Shown: in pieces, positions 29,734-38,027 of the stretch
Layout: every line of letters starts with the position of its first letter
Numbering within the stretch: the first letter of the stretch is position 1
Source of the DNA: Hymenobacter sp. BRD67
GTDB lineage: Bacteria; Bacteroidota; Bacteroidia; Cytophagales; Hymenobacteraceae
Assembly (NCBI RefSeq): GCF_013256425.1
Contig: NZ_CP053904.1
Location: forward strand, 3,782,001 to 3,846,000
Direction: 5' to 3'
Length of the DNA: 64,000 nt
The notes under the pieces: model-generated
What the model saw: only the letters and a program-made list of their open reading frames with translations
Databases searched by the model: none
What the model was told of the DNA's origin: nothing
Program-made: the position numbers and the translations under genes

Positions 29734-32220
29734 CTAAGTCGTTTTAACCTTGGCCCGCTCCACGCTCAGGCGTTGCAGATTCTGGTCCATGTCGTCGTCT
29801 TCCTCGTGGTAGTTATCGTCGTAGTGGCGAATGGGGGCGTTGTCCGGGATTTTCTCGTCCTTGCCGTGCTCAAAGGTCACGAGCAGCGCGGGAAGCAGCA
29901 CGAGGTTGGAGAAATTAGTTATCAGCAGCGACGCTCCCATGAGCACGCCCAGCGCCTTGGTACCGCCAAACTCGCTGAAGGCGAAGATGCTAAAGCCGAT
30001 AAAAAGCACAATACTGGTGTATATCATGCTGGTGCCCGCCTCGCTCAGTGTGTTGGTAATGGCATCGGTAACCGTGCGGCCGGCCATGGCCATCTCCTGC
30101 CGGAACTTGGCCAGCAGGTGAATGGAGTTGTCGCCATCAATACCCAGCGCAATCACAAAAATGAGGGCCGTGCTGGGCTTGAGCGCAATGCCGAAATACC
30201 CCATAATGCCGGCCGTGAGGGCCAGGGTAAACAGGTTGGGCGTGAGGGCATAAAAGATGGTACGAAACGAGCGGAACAGCAGCAGTACCACCACCGCTAC
30301 CAGCCCGAAGGCCCACATCAGGCTTTCGCGCAGCGTGCCGATAACGTACTCATTGCCTTTGGTAAAGATGACCGTGGTGCCGGTGCGCGTCACTTTCATG
30401 CCCGAATTGGCGAAGATGCGCTTCATGGCCGGCTCAATGCGGCGCATAATCAGCGTATCGAGCTTGTGCGAGCCAATGTCGGCTATTTTGAGGCTGATAC
30501 GGGCTTTTTGCGAGTTCTTATCGACGAAGCTGTTGAGCAGCTTGTTCATCGAGCTGCCGGCCGTGCCCTGGGCGGCCGTGGTTTTGGTCGAGTCGGGGCT
30601 GGCTTTGGTCGTACTACCCTGGGAATTAGCCAGGTAGCTCAGAATAAAGTTTTTATCGTCGTTATTAGGCAGGCGATAAAACTCGGGCTGGCCGTTGTAG
30701 AACGCCTGGGTCGCGGCCTTGATAAACGTGACCATGCTAATGGGCGGCGAAAGCTCGGGCTGGGTGCGCAGAAAGCGCTCGAACTGGTCGATTTTCTGCA
30801 AGTTGGGCAGCTTGAGCAGGCCCTTGGGCTTACCGGTATCTACCACAAACTCGAGCGGCATTACGCCGCTGAAGTGGGCCTGAAAGAAGTCCAGGTCGGT
30901 ATTGACCGAACTGGATTTGGGCAGGTCATCCACCATAAACGACACGGCCTCAATCTTGCGAATACCTACGCCCGCAATAACGAGCAAACCCAGCGCCGCC
31001 AGGTAAATGGTGCCGCGCTTGTGCAGCACAATGTGGTCGAGGAAGTGGACAATGCCCAGCAGGGGCTTCGAGTCGAGGTGTTCGAGCTGCTTTTCGGTGG
31101 GAGGCGGCAGGTAGGTAAACACCGCCGGAATCATAATAAAGCTGATAATGAAGGCGATGAAGATGTTAATTGTCGCCACCATGCCAAACTGGTAGAGAAT
31201 GGCAATATCGGTAAAAGTGAATACTACGAAGCCGATGGCCGTGGTCGTATTATTCATGAGCGTGATAAGCCCGATTTTGCGGATAACCCGCGTCATGGCC
31301 AGTATCTGGTTGCCCGATTTGCGGTAGTCGTAGTGGTAGCGCGAGAGCAGGTACGTGCAGTTGGGCACCCCAATCACCACCAGAATACTCGGGATGAGAC
31401 CCGTGAGCAGGTTTATCTTATATCCTAAAAGCACTATACTTCCCACGCAGCAAATCATCACGATGACAACTACCAGCAGCGGAAAAACCACGGCCGACCA
31501 CGTTCTGAAGAACAGAAACAGCGTGATACCCATCACGATAACTACCAGCATGGCGAAGAACTTCATCTCGCCGGCTACCTTGCTGGTCATCGTGGAGCGC
31601 ACGTAGGGCAGGCCGGCGTAGTGCATTTTGATGCCCGTTGCCTTCTCAAACCGCTCGGCGTGGCCCAGGATGTGGTTCATCACTGCCTGCCGGCGGTTGG
31701 AGTTCAGGTACTTGGGGTCGAGCGTGACGGCCAGCAGCGTGGCGCCGGTGCGCGGGGCAATAATCTGCCCTTTATAAAACTCGATGCTGTTGACCACCCG
31801 CATCAACGAGTCTAGCTCGTGCTGCGAGCGCGGGGCCGCCTTGAAGATGGGCGTGGTCACGAATTTCGAATTGACCGTATCCTTTTCAATCTGGATAAGG
31901 CGCGTGATGCCGAGCACGCCGCTCACGCCTTCCACTTTGGCCAGCGTATCGGTGAGCTGGTGCAGCTGGTTGAACTTGGCCAGCTGGTACACCGAGCTAT
32001 CCTGCATTCCGAGCACGAGAATGTTGCCATCCTCGCCGAAGGTCTTTTTGAACTGCTGGAAGTACACCATGTCGGGGTCCTTCGGGCTCACCACCTGGGC
32101 AAAGTCGTAGGTCATCTCCACGTCTTTGGCAAACCAGGCCATCGTGACGGTAAACACAGCAATCAGGCCCAGCAGCCACTGCCGGTACTTGATGATAAAG
32201 AGGGCGATATGTCCCCACAT
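29734..32220 (-). CDS. MMPL/RND-superfamily exporter
   Basis: 828 residues arranged as two RND halves. One N-terminal helix (YRQWLLGLIAVFTVTMAWF) is followed by a large periplasmic loop, five or more helices (AMLVVIVMGITLFLFFRTW, LTGLIPSILVVIGVPNCTYL), then a repeat of the same plan from ~residue 390. Family members export lipids or hydrophobic compounds using the proton gradient; hopanoid-exporter-like proteins have the same layout. No periplasmic adaptor or TolC-type partner is adjacent, as usual for MMPL types. It is transcribed before the DUF5615 pair's end. Confidence 0.88.
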   Translation of the reverse strand: MWGHIALFIIKYRQWLLGLIAVFTVTMAWFAKDVEMTYDFAQVVSPKDPDMVYFQQFKKTFGEDGNILVLGMQDSSVYQLAKFNQLHQLTDTLAKVEGVSGVLGITRLIQIEKDTVNSKFVTTPIFKAAPRSQHELDSLMRVVNSIEFYKGQIIAPRTGATLLAVTLDPKYLNSNRRQAVMNHILGHAERFEKATGIKMHYAGLPYVRSTMTSKVAGEMKFFAMLVVIVMGITLFLFFRTWSAVVFPLLVVVIVMICCVGSIVLLGYKINLLTGLIPSILVVIGVPNCTYLLSRYHYDYRKSGNQILAMTRVIRKIGLITLMNNTTTAIGFVVFTFTDIAILYQFGMVATINIFIAFIISFIMIPAVFTYLPPPTEKQLEHLDSKPLLGIVHFLDHIVLHKRGTIYLAALGLLVIAGVGIRKIEAVSFMVDDLPKSSSVNTDLDFFQAHFSGVMPLEFVVDTGKPKGLLKLPNLQKIDQFERFLRTQPELSPPISMVTFIKAATQAFYNGQPEFYRLPNNDDKNFILSYLANSQGSTTKASPDSTKTTAAQGTAGSSMNKLLNSFVDKNSQKARISLKIADIGSHKLDTLIMRRIEPAMKRIFANSGMKVTRTGTTVIFTKGNEYVIGTLRESLMWAFGLVAVVVLLLFRSFRTIFYALTPNLFTLALTAGIMGYFGIALKPSTALIFVIALGIDGDNSIHLLAKFRQEMAMAGRTVTDAITNTLSEAGTSMIYTSIVLFIGFSIFAFSEFGGTKALGVLMGASLLITNFSNLVLLPALLVTFEHGKDEKIPDNAPIRHYDDNYHEEDDDMDQNLQRLSVERAKVKTT

Positions 32221-32224
32221 AAGC

Positions 32225-32581
32225 TTAGAAGATTAGCGAAGCAGATTCAACTACTTCAATGCAGTCGGGAAAGATGCGTACCAAGCGGCAGTCAGGCTGC
32301 CTGCTAGCATCGCGGGCGGCGGCCCACCAGTGTTGCAAAATGCTCCACATTTCTTGGCGTGAGGCCCGACCCACACACAAAATGATTACAACCGGCGGCC
32401 CACTGCCTAAAGCCAGTTTCTCAAAATCGCCGTCCTTGGTTACGATGGTTAAGTTATGTGCATGAGCATAGTTCCACACTAAGCTGTCGTGCCATTCATC
32501 ATCAGGCAGAAAGATACAGGATTCGTTATGCCAGAAGCGCAACCGCTTGGGCAGATTAGCATCAATCAGAAATTCAGGCAT
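32225..32581 (-). CDS. DUF5615 PIN-like protein (putative toxin)
   Basis: 118 residues. The DUF5615 pattern is visible: FLIDANLPKRL at the N-terminus and THNL-type AHAHNLTIVTKDGDFEKLAL, with acidic residues in PIN-fold positions (Asp8, then DGDFE). Relatives pair with a DUF433 protein, as here; such pairs are regarded as toxin-antitoxin modules with a ribonuclease-like toxin. The start is 65 bases after the DUF433 stop. Activity is inferred, not shown. Confidence 0.85.
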   Translation of the reverse strand: MPEFLIDANLPKRLRFWHNESCIFLPDDEWHDSLVWNYAHAHNLTIVTKDGDFEKLALGSGPPVVIILCVGRASRQEMWSILQHWWAAARDASRQPDCRLVRIFPDCIEVVESASLIF

Positions 32582-32646
32582 TTATCTGTTATTTACAACC
32601 TGTACGCCTTCTTTGCCGAGCCCGTTACTGCACCCGCAAGAAGAAT

Positions 32647-32895
32647 TCAAGCCGCAGCTGGCAAATAGACGCGATGGTGTAAAGCTTCAAGAGCAGTTTT
32701 CAAAGCAAAATGCTGACATGCCTCAATATCTGCCAGTTCCAGAAAATCATAGTCCTCTAGTATCTCCTCCGGCTTATCACCAGCCGCCAGAAACTCCAAC
32801 ACAGTCTGCACTGTAAGGCGCTTGCCTCGAATGGTCGGCTTACCCCCGCACAAGTCGGGGTGAACGGTAATACGGTCGTGAATGTAGCGCAGCAT
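32647..32895 (-). CDS. DUF433 protein (putative antitoxin)
   Basis: 82 residues with the DUF433 core (ITVHPDLCGGKPTIRGKRLTV, then a winged-helix-like segment VLEFLAAGDKPEEILEDYDFL). It precedes the DUF5615 gene on the same strand, the usual order for antitoxin and toxin. It probably binds both the toxin and its own promoter. Confidence 0.85.
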   Translation of the reverse strand: MLRYIHDRITVHPDLCGGKPTIRGKRLTVQTVLEFLAAGDKPEEILEDYDFLELADIEACQHFALKTALEALHHRVYLPAAA

Positions 32896-32950
32896 AATGA
32901 GAAACAGCTAAGAATGAAGCGTAACGTAGCTCAGGGGCAGAAGGTGCACC

Positions 32951-34462
32951 CTACAGCTTGGCAAACACCGTCTTGAAACTCACGGCGTCCCCAATGTAGC
33001 TCCGCAGCGCGCTGATGGGCATCCGGGTTTGCGCGCGGGTGTCGCGGTGGCGCACCGTCACGGTATCGTCTTCCAGGGTCTGGCCATCGACTACAATACA
33101 AAACGGCGTCCCGATTAGGTCCTGACGCGTGTAGCGCTTGCCAATGGCATCCTTGTCCTCAATTACCAGGCGGAAGTCGAAGCGCAGGTCGTCGAAAATC
33201 TGCTGGGCTTTTTCGGGCATGCCGTCCTTGCGCACCAGCGGGAAGATGGCCGCCTTGATGGGCGCCACGGCCGGGTGCAGCTTCAGTACGGTGCGCTGCT
33301 TGGTAGTTTGGGCGTCGCCCTCGCCTTCCGTGATGGTTTCTTCCTGAAACGCCTGGCAGAGCGTGGCCAGAAACAGGCGGTCGGCTCCCACCGAGGTTTC
33401 GACCACGTAGGGCACGTAGTTGCCGTAGGGCTTGCCGGTGGCGGGGTCAAGGTCATTGTCGAAATACTGCTGCTTTTTGCGACTCAGGTTCTGGTGTTGG
33501 GTCAGGTCGAAGTCGGAGCGCGAGTGAATACCCTCGATCTCCTTGAAGCCGAAGGGAAACTCGTACTCAATGTCCACGGCGGCCTTGGCGTAGTGGGCCA
33601 GCTTGTCGTGGTCGTGGAAGCGCAGCTTCTCGGCCGGCAGGCCGATGGCCTCGTGAAAGCGCCGGCGGGCGGCCTTCCAGGTGTCGTACCACTCCCCTTC
33701 CGTGCCGGGGCGCACGAAGAACTGCATTTCCATCTGCTCGAACTCGCGCATGCGGAAAATGAACTGCCGGGCCACAATCTCGTTGCGGAAGGCCTTGCCG
33801 ATTTGCGCAATGCCGAACGGAATTTTCATCCGGGCCGACTTCTGCACGTTCAGGAAGTTGACAAAAATCCCCTGGGCCGTTTCGGGGCGCAGGTACACGG
33901 GCGGTGCCTCCGAGTCGACGGCCGAGCCCTGGGTCGAGAACATCAGGTTGAACTGGCGCACCTCCGTCCACTTGCCGGTGCCGGAAACGGGGCACAGAAT
34001 CTTCTCATCGATGATGAGCTGGCGCACGCCGGCCAGGTCATTGGCGGTCAGCAGGCGGCCCATCTCGGCGGTGAGGGCGGCGCCGCGCGCGGGGTCGCCA
34101 GCGTTTTCGTACTCAGCGGCCTTCTCTTCGAGCAGTACATCGGCGCGGTAGCGCTTCTTGCTGTCGAGGTTGTCGATGAGCGGGTCGTTGAAGCCCGCTA
34201 CGTGGCCGCTGGCCTCCCAGGTTTGCGGAGCCATGAAGATGGCGGCGTCGAGGCCCACCACGTTGCCGTGGAGCTGGGTCATGGCTTCCCACCACAGGCG
34301 CTTGAGGTTGTTTTTCAGCTCCACGCCATTGGGGCCGTAGTCGTACACGGCAGCCAGGCCGTCATAGATTTCCGAAGACTGGAATACGAAGCCGTATTCT
34401 TTGGCGTGGGCCACAATATCTTTTAGCTGGGTGCTTTCTGCGGGCGAAGTGGGCTTACTCAT
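32951..34462 (-). CDS. glyS: Glycyl-tRNA synthetase (single-chain class II)
   Basis: 503 residues of the homodimeric alpha2 class II enzyme. Visible are the N-terminal YGFVFQSSEIYDGLAAVYDYGPNGVELKNN, motif 2 FRNEIVARQFIFRMREFEQME, motif 3 around VVETSVGADRLFLATL, and the anticodon-binding domain at the C-terminus. ATG 34462 (MSKPTSPAEST) is preferred. A -7 element lies immediately upstream, making the longer frame unlikely. Confidence 0.95.
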   Translation of the reverse strand: MSKPTSPAESTQLKDIVAHAKEYGFVFQSSEIYDGLAAVYDYGPNGVELKNNLKRLWWEAMTQLHGNVVGLDAAIFMAPQTWEASGHVAGFNDPLIDNLDSKKRYRADVLLEEKAAEYENAGDPARGAALTAEMGRLLTANDLAGVRQLIIDEKILCPVSGTGKWTEVRQFNLMFSTQGSAVDSEAPPVYLRPETAQGIFVNFLNVQKSARMKIPFGIAQIGKAFRNEIVARQFIFRMREFEQMEMQFFVRPGTEGEWYDTWKAARRRFHEAIGLPAEKLRFHDHDKLAHYAKAAVDIEYEFPFGFKEIEGIHSRSDFDLTQHQNLSRKKQQYFDNDLDPATGKPYGNYVPYVVETSVGADRLFLATLCQAFQEETITEGEGDAQTTKQRTVLKLHPAVAPIKAAIFPLVRKDGMPEKAQQIFDDLRFDFRLVIEDKDAIGKRYTRQDLIGTPFCIVVDGQTLEDDTVTVRHRDTRAQTRMPISALRSYIGDAVSFKTVFAKL

Positions 34463-34468
34463 AAGCAG

Positions 34469-34476
34469 CAAAGGTA
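34469..34476 (-). promoter_or_regulatory. -7 promoter element directly before glyS
   Basis: TACCTTTG on the minus strand fits TAnnTTTG and ends only six bases before the chosen ATG at 34462. If used, transcription would begin at or next to the start codon, giving an almost leaderless mRNA. Confidence 0.45.
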
Positions 34477-34623
34477 GACCACGGATTAGCACGGATTTAA
34501 TCGGATTGCCCGGATTTGTAAGGGGCTGAACCGGGGACACTCACTAAATTCGGTACAAGCCCATTAAATATATGTAAATCCCTGGTCATAATTCGGTAAC
34601 ATACCAGTAGCTTCACCGGGGGC

Positions 34624-34631
34624 TAATTTTG
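34624..34631 (+). promoter_or_regulatory. -7 promoter element of the PiT gene
   Basis: TAATTTTG matches TAnnTTTG 30 bases before ATG 34662. No TTG at the exact -33 position was found. Confidence 0.4.
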
Positions 34632-34661
34632 CGGGCCGGCACCCCACCCCGGCCTCCCTGT

Positions 34662-36065
34662 ATGTTCGGACTTGAACCCCATGTATTGCTGCTGCTAGCC
34701 ATTTGTTTGCTAGCAGCTTGCGCATTTGAATTTGTGAATGGCTTTCACGACACGGCGAATGCCGTGGCCACCGTCATCTATACCAATACACTGCGGCCCT
34801 GGGTGGCGGTAGTATGGTCGGCTTTCTGGAACTTCATCGGGGTTTTTGCCGGCGGTATCGGCGTCGCGATGGGCATCGTGTACCTGCTGCCCGTCGAAAG
34901 CCTGGTCGACCAAAATGTGTACCACGGCATTGCGATGGTTGGCGCGCTCATCGTGGCGGCTATTATCTGGAATGTGGGCACCTGGTACTACGGTATTCCG
35001 TCGTCGAGCTCGCACGCGCTCATCGGCTCCATTCTCGGGGTAGGTATAGCGTTTTCGCTATTACCGGGCGGCAAGGGCGCGGCCGTCAACTGGAGCAAGG
35101 CCGGCGAGAGCGGCCTCGCACTGCTGCTCAGCCCCATTCTGGGCTTTAGCTTCACCATTCTGATGATGTTTTTGCTCAAGCGCTTCTCGCCCAGCAAAGC
35201 CCTTTTTAAGGAGCCCCACAAGCGCAAGCCGCCGCCGCTTTTCATTCGCCTCACGCTCATTACTACCTGCACGCTGGTAAGCTTTTTTCACGGCTCCAAC
35301 GACGGGCAGAAGGGCGTAGGACTTATCATGCTGATTCTCATTGGCATCGTGCCTATTCATTTTGCACTCGACAACTCGAAGAACCCGCTCGACCTGCGCG
35401 ACTCGCTTGGCAAAGTCGAATATGTTATCAACCGCATGAATGCCAGTGAGCTAACCACCACTGACCAGAATCTTCTCACGGAAGTACGTGCCCAAACGGC
35501 CGACCTCGACCGAGTATTTGCCGGCAAGAATAAGGTGGAAGACCTGCCCACCAACTCGCGCTTCGAGATTCGGCGCGACATCTTGCTGCTGGCCAACCGT
35601 GGCAAAAAACTCCTCGGCTCCGAGCATATCAGCCTCAGTACTGCCGACCGCAACACGTACGAAGATGCCATAAAGAGCATGAAAACCTTTACCGACTACG
35701 CGCCCTGGCAGGTGCTGCTCATGGTATCGCTTTCGTTGGCTTGCGGCACCATGATTGGCTGGCAGCGCATCGTTAAAACTATTGGCGAGCGCATTGGCAA
35801 AGAGCATTTGACTTATGCGCAGGGAGCCAGCTCCGAGCTGGTGGCCGCCGCGATGATTGGGGTAAGCACGCAGTTTGGCCTGCCTACTTCGACTACCCAC
35901 GTGCTGACCTCCTCTATCGCCGGCTCGATGGTGGCCAGTCGCGGCGTTAAAAACATCAATCCCCAGATGATACGCAGTATTGCCCTGGCCTGGGTACTTA
36001 CTCTACCCGTGACGATGGTGTTGGCAGGAGGTTTGTTCCTGCTTTTTCGCGCTATCAGCGGGTAA
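34662..36065 (+). CDS. PiT-family inorganic phosphate transporter
   Basis: 467 residues with about ten membrane segments. Both PiT signature repeats are present: FVNGFHDTANAVATVIYT near residue 25 and SFFHGSNDGQKGVGL near residue 215. A hydrophilic cytoplasmic insert of ~110 residues (LGKVEYVINRMNASELTTTDQ to AIKSMKTFTDYA) lies between the halves. It imports phosphate using a cation gradient. The usual PhoU-like DUF47 partner is absent. ATG 34662 directly opens the first helix. Confidence 0.93.
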   Translation: MFGLEPHVLLLLAICLLAACAFEFVNGFHDTANAVATVIYTNTLRPWVAVVWSAFWNFIGVFAGGIGVAMGIVYLLPVESLVDQNVYHGIAMVGALIVAAIIWNVGTWYYGIPSSSSHALIGSILGVGIAFSLLPGGKGAAVNWSKAGESGLALLLSPILGFSFTILMMFLLKRFSPSKALFKEPHKRKPPPLFIRLTLITTCTLVSFFHGSNDGQKGVGLIMLILIGIVPIHFALDNSKNPLDLRDSLGKVEYVINRMNASELTTTDQNLLTEVRAQTADLDRVFAGKNKVEDLPTNSRFEIRRDILLLANRGKKLLGSEHISLSTADRNTYEDAIKSMKTFTDYAPWQVLLMVSLSLACGTMIGWQRIVKTIGERIGKEHLTYAQGASSELVAAAMIGVSTQFGLPTSTTHVLTSSIAGSMVASRGVKNINPQMIRSIALAWVLTLPVTMVLAGGLFLLFRAISG

Positions 36066-36105
36066 GTAGTACGCCTGCTGCGGCCCTGGTCCATGCTACT
36101 CAAGT

Positions 36106-36138
36106 AAAAAGCCAACCCGGTTAGGGTTGGCTTTTTTT
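36106..36138 (+). terminator. Terminator of the PiT gene
   Basis: AAAAAGCCAACCC / GGGTTGGCTTTTTTT forms a strong stem with a five-base loop and a T7 tract. Confidence 0.93.
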
Positions 36139-36198
36139 GCTAGTCAGATTGGCTATTACCACTTTTGGTAACCTGGGAATAATCCCACGTTCACCGAG

Positions 36199-36241
36199 TT
36201 ATCCACTTATCAACACTTAAAAAGGGCTTTTTTGTGGATAA
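36199..36241. other. Small group of DnaA-box-like 9-mers
   Basis: TTATCCACT at 36199-36207 (+), TTATCAACA at 36207-36215 (+) and a perfect TTATCCACA at 36233-36241 (-), in an AT-rich gap between the PiT terminator and the next gene. It may belong to the origin region whose main cluster is at 37.43-37.93 kb. Confidence 0.6.
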
Positions 36242-36305
36242 CTATCAGCTTGACCGGGCTGATACTGGATAATGCGGGGAACTTTCAGGCTTTCGGGCGG
36301 AAAGC

Positions 36306-36797
36306 CTACTTCGGCCATTGCACCTCCAAATCGTCGTTGATGAAGACGCCAAAGTTGACAAACTGCAGCTGGCCCTCTTCGAAGTACATATCAATCATCG
36401 ATTTTTCGTAGGAGAGCCGAACCTCACCGCCTTCCATGGTTTCGATTTCGGGCGATGCCTGGCCGTTGCGCTGCATGAGAGCCTTAATCTGGTCGAGCGG
36501 CCGGCCGTGAATAGCCTCGCCAAACAAGCAAAGGTTGGGGTTATCCGTCTCGATGCAGCTCAGGCGGAAGTCGTCCTCGCGGTCGAAGTAAAGGGAAAGC
36601 AGGTGGTCGTCTTCGTAGTAGTTCCAGGCCTGGTGCTCAAATTCGTCTTCGTCTTCCGACTCATCGATTTCCTCAGGCTCGCCCACCAGGGTCCGTACTT
36701 CGTCCATGGTAGTGCCGAAGCGCAAGGGGCCCATGCCGGTGCCCAGGATAATTTCGTTTTCCTCGATGCTGCTGGGAGTGGTGCTAGGGGTGCTCAT
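36306..36797 (-). CDS. Acidic hypothetical protein
   Basis: 163 residues starting at ATG 36797 (MSTPSTTPSS). Features seen are IILGTGMGPLRFGTTMDEVRTLVGEP, a very acidic stretch (EIDESEDEDEFEHQ), and a beta-rich C-terminal half (LSLYFDREDDFRLSCIETDN). I recognise no family with certainty; similar 'FGTTMDEV' starts occur in cytosolic proteins near toxin-immunity-like families, but that is only a resemblance. A TACCTTTG -7 element lies at 36822-36829. It sits beside the putative origin. Confidence 0.7.
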   Translation of the reverse strand: MSTPSTTPSSIEENEIILGTGMGPLRFGTTMDEVRTLVGEPEEIDESEDEDEFEHQAWNYYEDDHLLSLYFDREDDFRLSCIETDNPNLCLFGEAIHGRPLDQIKALMQRNGQASPEIETMEGGEVRLSYEKSMIDMYFEEGQLQFVNFGVFINDDLEVQWPK

Positions 36798-36821
36798 GCG
36801 GATAGAATGTTGAAGTTGGTG

Positions 36822-36829
36822 CAAAGGTA
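36822..36829 (-). promoter_or_regulatory. -7 promoter element
   Basis: TACCTTTG on the minus strand, 25 bases before the ATG of the acidic hypothetical gene. Confidence 0.45.
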
Positions 36830-36845
36830 GCCCGTTGGGCAGTCA

Positions 36846-37340
36846 CTACTTCCCGTACCGGGCCTCGAAGGTGGCTTTCTGGCGCTGATACTCGGGCCGG
36901 GCTTTAGCCTCGTCCCACTTCTGCTTAAAAATAGCGGCGGCTTCTACTTTATCCGCATCGGGCACAGCAGTGCGGGGTAGCTCGGAGCGGCCGTGGGCCC
37001 CACTCTGGCCTTTTTTATCGGCCGGCACGGGGCCCGCGTACTTTTTACCGCCGGCATGATTGGCATAGCGCCGGGCGCGGGTAAAGCCCATCTGCAAAAA
37101 TTTGCGGGCCATGTCAGCCCCCACAAAGTCGTCATTCTTCAAATAAGCCTCGAAGAGCGCCCAAATGGCCGCCGATGACTCCCGGGCCGCGGCGGCATCT
37201 TTAAAGCGCCAGTGCGGCAGGATTTCGCCCTTGTAGGGCTGCACCAGCAGCACGCCCTGCTCCCCCTTGCCCACCCGGTACAGCTCTGGGTGCGCCCGGA
37301 AGTCGGTGCGCGTAAAATCCAGGTCGTAGTCGAATGGCAT
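36846..37340 (-). CDS. DUF4385 protein
   Basis: 164 residues with the clear DUF4385 pattern: LYRVGKGEQGVLLVQPYKGEILPHWRFKD, DFVGADMARKFLQMGFTRARRYANHAGGKKY. The function of the family is unknown; it is cytosolic and rich in basic residues at the C-terminus. It flanks the DnaA-box region on its left. Confidence 0.9.
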   Translation of the reverse strand: MPFDYDLDFTRTDFRAHPELYRVGKGEQGVLLVQPYKGEILPHWRFKDAAAARESSAAIWALFEAYLKNDDFVGADMARKFLQMGFTRARRYANHAGGKKYAGPVPADKKGQSGAHGRSELPRTAVPDADKVEAAAIFKQKWDEAKARPEYQRQKATFEARYGK

Positions 37341-37429
37341 GCGTTCGTTTTGCGGGTTCAGCTTTTTTCAACGGCTGCCGGCCGGGCCGGGTTGGCGTGG
37401 CTTCCCGAACGAAAGTTTTGGCCGGCCGA

Positions 37430-37935
37430 AGTTTTCCACAAGTTTAAAAGATGAATTAATTTCTTTTTAAAAAATCCTTTTTGTTTTCATCCATCAGGGC
37501 AGTGGATAAGTGGATAAGCCCGGTGAGTTGTCCACAGCGTGGATAACTGGTGGGTAACTCCTGACTTATACAGCGGGTATCCACAGGCTGTGTGTATATC
37601 ATTTCACTGTTTATGAGATATTTACCCTAGTTATTCACTATTCACACGGGTTATCCACGAATTCACAATCCACAGGGTAGGGCCAGTGTGAATAGTGTTT
37701 GTGAGCCGGCCGAGTTATCAACGCTTATCCACAGCGCGGCTTAGCTGCCAGCCGGGCCGGATTACCAAAAAAACTTGTGCTCATTTTATCCACCAGTGCC
37801 GGGGAGCTTTCCCCATACTTTTCCACAGAAAAGCGCCCGGCTACCCCGCCGCGTGGATAACCCGGTGGATAACTCGTGTATAAACGGTAAAAGCCGGCCT
37901 CAGTAACTGCAAAGGCAGCTTAGTTATCCACCAAT
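37430..37935. other. oriC: Putative chromosomal replication origin (oriC)
   Basis: No gene is visible from 37341 to 38027. Within it are at least 14 DnaA-box-like 9-mers. Plus strand: 37432, 37528, 37577, 37631, 37651, 37725 (perfect TTATCCACA), 37786, 37819, 37924. Minus strand: 37501, 37509, 37538, 37852, 37864. All differ from the consensus (TTATCCACA, or TTATTCACA at 37631) by at most one base. An AT-rich block (37441-37492) next to the array suits a DNA-unwinding element. mnmG (gidA), a classical origin neighbour, lies 2.8 kb to the right; recF and parS lie 21-23 kb to the left. dnaA itself is not in the window. Confidence 0.8.
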
Positions 37936-37942
37936 ACCAACT

Positions 37943-37976
37943 AAAAACGGGCTCAACCCACGGGTTGAGCCCGTTT
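37943..37976 (-). terminator. Strong hairpin terminator of the Ig-like lipoprotein gene
   Basis: AAACGGGCTCAACCC pairs perfectly with GGGTTGAGCCCGTTT (37945-37959 with 37962-37976), with a T5 tract on the minus strand. It shields the DnaA-box region from leftward transcription. Confidence 0.92.
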
Positions 37977-38027
37977 AGGCACAGCCAGCGCCGGTTGGCA
38001 GCTCAGCAGCCAAAAGCGAGTGACTGC

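Noticed and set aside
29773..31428. Long open frame (551 codons) on the plus strand
   Set aside because: It lies wholly opposite the MMPL/RND gene, whose protein has clear helices and family features; the antisense translation has none.
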